This document shows positions 57,716 to 64,000 of a DNA stretch of 64,000 bases, one piece after another. The notes beneath the pieces were generated by a model. The model was not told where the DNA came from. It did not search any database and saw nothing but the letters and a program-made list of their open reading frames with translations. Every line of letters begins with the position of its first letter. Position 1 is the first letter of the stretch. The position numbers were made by a program, and so were the translations under genes. Origin of the DNA: Chamaecyparis obtusa (lineage: Eukaryota; Streptophyta; Pinopsida; Cupressales; Cupressaceae); assembly GCA_027943335.1 (NCBI GenBank), contig BSBK01005649.1, positions 1,072,001-1,136,000 of the forward strand, in the 5' to 3' direction.

Positions 57716-60580
57716 CTCTCTTTTTAATAAATATAGTATATATACAAAATATTATTTACATTATTTTTTATTTTAATTTTATTCTAAAATTATCTTCTAA
57801 ATATTAATAATTTATATATAAATTATTTTATTCTTAATTTAAAAAAAAAAGTTAAATACTCATAATTTATATATAAATTATTTCTACTCATATAATTACT
57901 CTATTATATGAATTAATTATTTTTGTTAATCTTCTTTTTTATTTTTTATTATTCTAATATTTTAGAAATATTTATATTTAACATTAAAAATAATTACATA
58001 TAATATCAAATTATGTTTCAAATTAATTATATTTTATATTTTATAATTGTTTATAAAACTACAAACAAAAAAAAACTTATTATTAAAGAGAAAAAAAATG
58101 AAAATATAATAATTAAGTTGTTGAACAATGATTCATGAGAAGTAATTCATAGGGTGAAAATAGTTGACTAATTAGCCGATAGGCTTTTCCTGCGAGGTTT
58201 CTCGTGTACAAACATCTAAAAACCCATCTCACAGTAAAAACCACCATTTACTCGATATTGAACTGCAAGAGTGGAAAGTGGGCATTAGTAAACCATGTCC
58301 AGGGATTGTAGAGATGTTAGCCTAGTGGATCACATGATTATGTGCTACATGTCTTGTGAGGGTAAAAATTTGTAGTACTTGAGTACCTGTCTCTTTCTCG
58401 AAACTTGTCGCACAAATGAGCTTCCTTGTCATTCTTATTTTGGCTCACCTCAAGTTCACTTCTAAGTTTTGAGTTTTTGTTGAGGTGAAAATTGGGTGCT
58501 ATAGTTGGTATTTATTTGGCCAATTTTGGAGATGCCTTCGACAATTTTCAAAGGATTTTGAAGTGGTAATTAATAAAAATTTTGTTTGGATGCGATTCAC
58601 CCAAAATTCAGCTAAGGTCTTGCAAATTCGATGTGGCTTTGCAATGAAGAACCTAGGTAGATTTTACAAGAATTTCTAGTGAAATTATGGGTGAGAAGTT
58701 GTAGCCTACCTCAACATCCACTATCTCCTTTTCATTTAATTACACGTGATGTAATTTCTTCCAACCAACAACTTCAGTCTCGAGCCCCTCCCAATATGAA
58801 TTGGGTTCCAACCTTTTCTGTCAACTGTACTTATGGAGAAAATATCAAGGTAATGCGATGCAATTCATCCAAAATTTTGGTGATGCTTATGGAGAAAATT
58901 TCAGTTAACCAAACCTATTATATTCCCATACTAATAGTTATAATGATCAATCTCCCAATTTTTTCATCTCAAATTCTTATAATGATCGAATCTTAGGGGC
59001 TCTATTTTGTGGGTGTTTTTTGTGCAAGTGCAAGGTGTGGGTAGAGAAAGTATGGCCATCCAAGGAGATGTGGGGGTGATGCTTTGTTAGCGTAGAAGAT
59101 GAGTGTGAAACAATTCAATCTTGGAGCACATAAATCTCATACCAAAAATCCACCATGTCACCCTCGCTTAAATCATATCCCCCATAACCATAATGGAAAA
59201 TATCAAAGCAAAATATGTTAAATCAAAATCAAATATGAATCTGTCACATAAAATAAAATCTTATTTCAAATCATATCTCCAACAACCACATAAACAATGC
59301 TACCTAAGTCCTATCAAACATAGTCTTAGCAATTAACAAATGATAGGAAGATTTCTTTACAATCATTGACAACAAACCTCCTACAATCATAGACATAATG
59401 GAAGTCAGAAATACTTCTGCAAAAAGTGTGGCAAAATCCTAGCTTGGAGAAGAAAATATCTTCCTATTTATTGTTTGAAATCATCAATCTTATCCATGAA
59501 AGGAAGGATAAAATCCCGAATCCCACATTACACTTGAATATGAGTTCAAATTATTTCATTTCCATAACTGGTTAGGGGTCCTTTACCTTTGCCCAAAAAG
59601 CCTATGGAAAACTCTCCAAAAATGCTTCTAACTACTATAAAATAATTGAGATTCCATTAGATGCAGATTATATACCTTTCTAAAGGGATGTATTGAATGA
59701 ATCTATTTTTTTAAGGAAGCTGCTTTGGCCTTCTTGTCCTCCTTATCCACTTCTTTACTATGCAAGTTCCTAAACCATTACGAGGCCGACCAGAGACTCT
59801 CCGCTTGCTATAATCTTCATGAACCATAATATTTCATGGATTATAAACTGCCTATGAAAATATTGTTATGCAAATTTTGATATGCGATTGTAGCAGGTGA
59901 GGGGTTTTGTAAGGCAATGTCTTTTGGTTGTTGATCTCAAGGGATGTGTAATCTAATACATTTGTCCGACAAAAAAAACCATCCTAAAAATCCACCAAGC
60001 AGAGGCACGTAGAGAGCATTGTAGTAGATAATAGCAACGTGGCATCATCACTACAAGTGGGCTCTTCGACCAACAATCACCATCTCCCAATGTTGGCATG
60101 TGTGGAAGAAATGTCTTACTTATTTTACAACTTTTATTTTTAATTTTGTTTGTCTATATTTGAAGGAAAGATGAAAATGGTCTTTTCGATGAAGAAAGGA
60201 GGCGGGTGGGCAGAATTGATGCCCTATTGATTGTTTGATTGCCTTTAGTGTTCCTAAAATACCACACTAATCAGATTATTTTAAATGTTTAATCCCTTTG
60301 CATGACTTTTGGTGTTATTAATGTTAAAAAAATTACTCTACATACTAAAATTTTGGTGTAGATAAACACTCACCTCTTACAAACTAATGCCAAACCCAAA
60401 TTTGTAAGTAGTTTTATTATTTATTCATTTAAAAATGACGGGAACGTTGCGAATAATTTGGAGTAAAAATGTATCCATTCAATTTTGCATTGTCTATCAT
60501 GAATAACTCACCAAACACATAACAAGAAAGAATGTGGAAATTTTCAATTCTTAAGATTGTCACTTTTAAAATGAAAAAGG

Positions 60581-60915
60581 AAAGTTATCTCACTTTGAGT
60601 AATTATAATCTTATTTTTTATTTTTAAATATTTGTGTTAAGATGTCAAGTGTCGAGTCCATAAAAATCAGGTATTATTTTAGTATATTATTAAGTAATTG
60701 ATAATAAAAATAATGTTTATTTTAAGATTCAAATAATAATTTAAAAGTTATCTCTTCATTTTGAGTAATTATAATCTTACTTTTATTTTTAAATTTTTAG
60801 TATTTTTGATTGTTTATGTTAGGGTATAAAGTGTTGAGTGGGTAAAAATTTGGTATTATTTTAGTATATTATTAAATTACTAATAATAAAAATAAATCTT
60901 ATTTCTAAAGAATCA
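60581..60915. repeat. Diverged tandem duplication, period about 162 bp
   Basis: Two copies start at about 60581 and 60744. They share phrases such as AAGTTATCTC, TGAGTAATTATAATCTTA and GGTATTATTTTAGTATATTA in the same order. The copies differ by many substitutions and small indels. Confidence 0.8.
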
Positions 60916-61309
60916 AATAATAAATTAATTTTTATTTTAATCTTATTATTAATTTTTATTTGTTACTTTATTTTATTCATCACAATTTTAAAAATAAAAT
61001 AAAATTACAAATTATTTAAGACTTTGATACTTTGTTTTAGGGTGTGTACTATTCTTGAGTACTATACCCTGATTTGGCCTCATGAATGTCTATAGAATCT
61101 TCTATCTATTCAATCCACTATCATTATGACATAAAGATTATATATCTTGCAAATGTTGAAACATATTAGGCATAGACATAATTATGTCTATTTTCTTTAT
61201 TTCACCAATTTCTATATTACTATTATTTTTAAATATATATTATTGGTTTATATTTTTCATGAAATCTATATACATAGAGCTATGTGAATGCAGGACATGC
61301 AAGGAATAA

Positions 61310-61421
61310 GTATGGGAATAAGAGACATATAATCTCATTCCAGTGGGCATGAAGGTGAATGAACGACATTCAAAGAGGAAGTATGCGAATAAGAGACATA
61401 TAATCTCATTTCGGTGGGCAT
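61310..61421. repeat. Short direct duplication, 41-bp unit, period 71 bp
   Basis: 61310-61350 and 61381-61421 are almost identical (three differences), both containing AATAAGAGACATATAATCTC and GTGGGCAT. Confidence 0.9.
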
Positions 61422-62088
61422 CGAAGACAGGAAGGAGACAATAATCCACCCTGTAATAGAACATCGTCGGCATCCGAATTTCTGGACTCCCATCAACTAT
61501 TAATATGCCAGTGATCGCCTTGTAAGACAATAAGGTCTGAGTCAGCAGCAACACACGGTATGTATTTCAAAATTAAGTAATATATTATTTGAAAGTGAAT
61601 GCCTGATTGTTTTTTTAATCATTAATGTCGTTGTGCTGCATCCTGTGCCCTGCCACTTTATTCAAATGCGACTGTAGCTGTTATATATACAATTTCTTGT
61701 CCACCTCAGCCACCGTCGTCGTACTCTTTTACCCTTTTTTTGCATGGAGCTTTTCCTGATAAGGCCACATTCCATGGGTTATCTCAGAAGCTGAGTTTTT
61801 CTTCTACTCTCCTACCTGCTATAGGATGCCAATGCATTGCATCTTCTTTTTGGACTGTGCACATTTTTCACACCCATTGTTGCCCCATTCTCGGCTTTGT
61901 GCTTGTGTGACTCACTACCGTACTTATAAATCAAGGATATCGCCAAATATAATTTAGATAGAAAACTACCCAAAAGCCAGTAATGAGATGGGAAGAGGGA
62001 TTTTGTATCATTACCTGTACTCACATTGGAAAGAGATTCCAGTTTGGCAAAGGAGTTGAACTAGTAGAAGAAAGGGAGAGTAAACACC

Positions 62089-63082
62089 ATGCGAGGCAGG
62101 GGAAGGGTAATTAGAAATAGTCTTGAAGACCATAAACCGCAGAAAAAGAGCAAGAGGAACCTGCACAAAAGAGAGAGGAATGAGAAGGGCTACGTAAGCT
62201 TGGAAAAAGACAAGTTTTCGGTCTTCTCCTGCTCTGCACCTAATATCAAGCTATTGGAAGATTCTGGTTTTGTGAATGAAAATCTTGCCAGACTTTTGAG
62301 CAGCAATCCCACCATCTTGTGCCTCAGCCTCAAGGAAGAACTTTTCCCCAAGATGCAGTTTCTGAAGAACTTATTTCGGTCCCAGGATGCGCTCGTCAAA
62401 GCCCTGTTAAGAGCACCGCGACTTCTCAGTAGTAGCTTGGAGACGAACCTGAAGCCCTCGCTTGCTTTTTGGTAAGGATAGTGTTTTGGTGGGGCGGGGC
62501 TCTTGCGTTTCTTGCATATATGACCGGGCGTTCTCTTACCTCTCTAATGCCCGCACACGTGGATCTCATCCACAAGATCGGCGCCGACAAAGAAAGCAAA
62601 CCGTTCAAATATGTTGTTAATATAGTGGCTCGTAGCCGAATTGAAATGTTAGAGGCCAAGGTAGAAAATTTGAAACTCTGCGGGGTGTCGACTGAAGAAA
62701 TTTGGCATCTACTTGGAGCTTCCCCTGTACTCTTAACTTTGTCCAAGGAAATGTGAGTGAAAAGATTAACCTTCTAGTTACTGACTGACATGGAGCTCCC
62801 TGCTAATTGTGTAGTGAAGCACCCTCATTTATTATAACTCAAATTGGAAAAGACAATGAGGCCCAGGTTTCTGGTTTGCAGAAAATCAAATACATCAATG
62901 ACTTTGACCTTCCTCTTTTGAAGGCATTGTTGATGAAAGAGGCAAGATTTGTCAGCAAGGTTATAAAAGGGCATCCTGAATCTCAAACATTGTGGACAAT
63001 TTATGAGAATGCCATCTTTAATGCCTCCAACAGCACAAAGAGTTCTGTGATCTTAACGGTTTTTCTACCATCAGTGGTATAG
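62089..63082 (+). pseudogene. mTERF-family gene copy, broken
   Basis: mTERF proteins are helical-repeat nucleic-acid-binding proteins acting in mitochondria or chloroplasts. The first frame (62089-62475) contains IKLLEDSGFVNENLARLLSS, LFPKMQFLKNLFRS and LLRAPRLLSSSLETNLKPS, two consecutive mTERF-type repeats with the usual proline spacing. The homology passes a stop at 62473 and continues in another frame (about 62555-62756) with HVDLIHKIGAD, KVENLKLCGVSTEEIWHLLG and LLTLSKEM. It then changes frame again twice (62770-62860: MELPANCVVKHPHLL; 62873-63017: LQKIKYINDFDLPLLKALLM and YENAIFNAS). At least three frameshifts and several stops rule out one intact protein. No introns are needed to explain the pieces. 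An organelle-targeting peptide is not evident at the N-terminus, so the 5' end may also be missing. Confidence 0.8.
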
Positions 63083-64000
63083 GCTTTACACTGATAGTTT
63101 TCAATCTGTCAAATTTTATCATCCTTGAGTCAACTTCCCACTGAGCGCAGCTTGAAGAAGTGGGTTCAATCTTTCTCCATTTTCCTGTATTTTAGTTCTC
63201 TCTCATATAAACAGTACTTGGACTGATCCCTTAAGAAGTAGGGTTTGGTATAATTACAACTGTATTCTTCTACATTGAGTGTATTGAACATTAGGGTACA
63301 CCGACAAATGATATCCACAAAATATTTCTTCTTCTTATTGGGTGATCTTAGGTTACATTTTTGCATTTAGTCTTAAACAGTAACCCTGTATTTTAGTTTA
63401 GTGTCTTGCAGCAACATTTAGAATTTTTTTGGTACAGTGTTCTAAAAATCCCATATTTAAATGGTCATTGATACAATTTCTCTGAATTTTATTTGTCGTC
63501 TTGACCTTTCAGTAGGGGCTTCGGTTATATTTCCAGAAAAATAATGTTTGCTGATATTGAAAGTTGAGAATTATTTTTTAATACAAGCAATTTTAATATG
63601 TTAACATTTCAACATGTCCATGCATATGAGATTTGTGTGCCGACTGGTCAAGTGACACCTGTATGACAAGTTTGCAGAGTGTTTCCTAGGCAGTATTTTC
63701 TCAACCATTCTCTGGTATTTGATATAATGGCGGCAGCAATTGCCAATTATTTATTTTTCTTTGTGATTGAGCTTTTGTTTGTGTTTTTCCTGATTTAGCA
63801 TTTCTTTTTATTTCTTGCTCAACATTTGTTTCTTTTTCCTTTCTGGCTAATAAGCAAGTCTCGTATATTTTGTCCTTTGTCTGTCACTGCGGTTCACTCA
63901 AAGTTCCATTGATAACAGCCTTTTTTCCCTTTTGATGCAGTATGCCTCTCTCTGATCATGCAGCAAATGAGATACAATTAAATTAGAAGGTGATTTTTGG
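63083..64000. other. Flank of the mTERF copy, no feature
   Basis: T-rich non-coding DNA. I see no coding sequence, RNA gene or recognisable repeat. It may be old 3' flank of the mTERF copy. Confidence 0.5.

Larger units (their letters stand above)
57720..62088. other. AT-rich intergenic region, no gene supported
   Basis: 57720-58130 is extremely AT-rich. Between 58140 and 62088 there are short frames (58485-58679, 58679-58996, 61240-61554, 61812-62024) without recognisable content or supporting signals. Two tandem duplications are listed separately. Confidence 0.6.

Noticed and set aside
58485..58996. Two consecutive plus-strand frames as a gene
   Set aside because: No recognisable domain, different frames and no supporting signals in AT-rich DNA.
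61240..61554. A 104-codon minus-strand frame as a gene
   Set aside because: It owes part of its length to the 71-bp direct duplication and has no recognisable content.
62753..62813. GTGAGT and a downstream TAG as an intron that would rescue the mTERF gene
   Set aside because: The would-be intron still encodes mTERF-like residues (VSEK, then MELPANCVV) in shifted frames, and it is very short; a pseudogene is the better reading.

Overview
This is a 64 kb stretch of nuclear DNA from a large-genome seed plant. A gymnosperm is my guess, because it is AT-rich, very gene-poor and packed with old, nested LTR retrotransposons that mostly still have both LTRs. I see no intact host gene. The only host-type gene is a broken mTERF-family copy at 62089-63082. 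Almost everything else is transposon, and the insertion order can be read from target-site duplications (TSDs).

Layout. 1-3336: copia-type LTR remnants. 3380-6160: a decayed CACTA (En/Spm) transposase interrupted by two (TA)n tracts. 6715-8581: a deleted Ty3/gypsy derivative (element C, minus strand). 8674-40780: a Tat-like Ty3/gypsy element B on the minus strand, inserted into an older copia LTR and itself split by element A (10463-25560, plus strand, perfect TSD GGTGG). 41535-41869: a miniature TRIM. 42457-44576: a truncated copia pol. 44585-45806: a copia-type LTR joined base-exactly to a LINE. 45814-54393: element E, a gypsy element without gag (plus strand, perfect TSD AGTAC), carrying solo LTR F inside its pol. 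54399-57715: the 5' part of a LINE (minus strand). 57720-62088: AT-rich DNA with small tandem duplications. 62089-63082: the mTERF pseudogene.

Elements A, B and E share one pol plan: G-patch-like spacer (A and B), reverse transcriptase with YVDD, RNase H, a second RNase H-like domain, integrase and GPY/F-type tail. The doubled RNase H is typical of the Tat lineage. All coding regions are broken, often by stops that look like C-to-T changes at CGA or CAG codons. LTR divergence (A about 0.8%, E about 2%, B about 2.5-3%, counted by eye) fits the nesting.

Two things stand out. First, a recurring hairpin: an outer stem, an AAAA bulge on the 5' side, a 4-bp inner stem usually of form CCNN/NNGG, and a 3-6 nt loop. 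It occurs as a pair about 63-68 bp apart just before the RT-coding region and again just after the pol stop in A, B and E, always in sense orientation, and the stem bases covary. Second, element B carries an antisense plant mobile domain (PMD) gene. A plausible promoter and first exon (10140-10342) are now separated from its coding exon (26140-27294) by the 15 kb element A.
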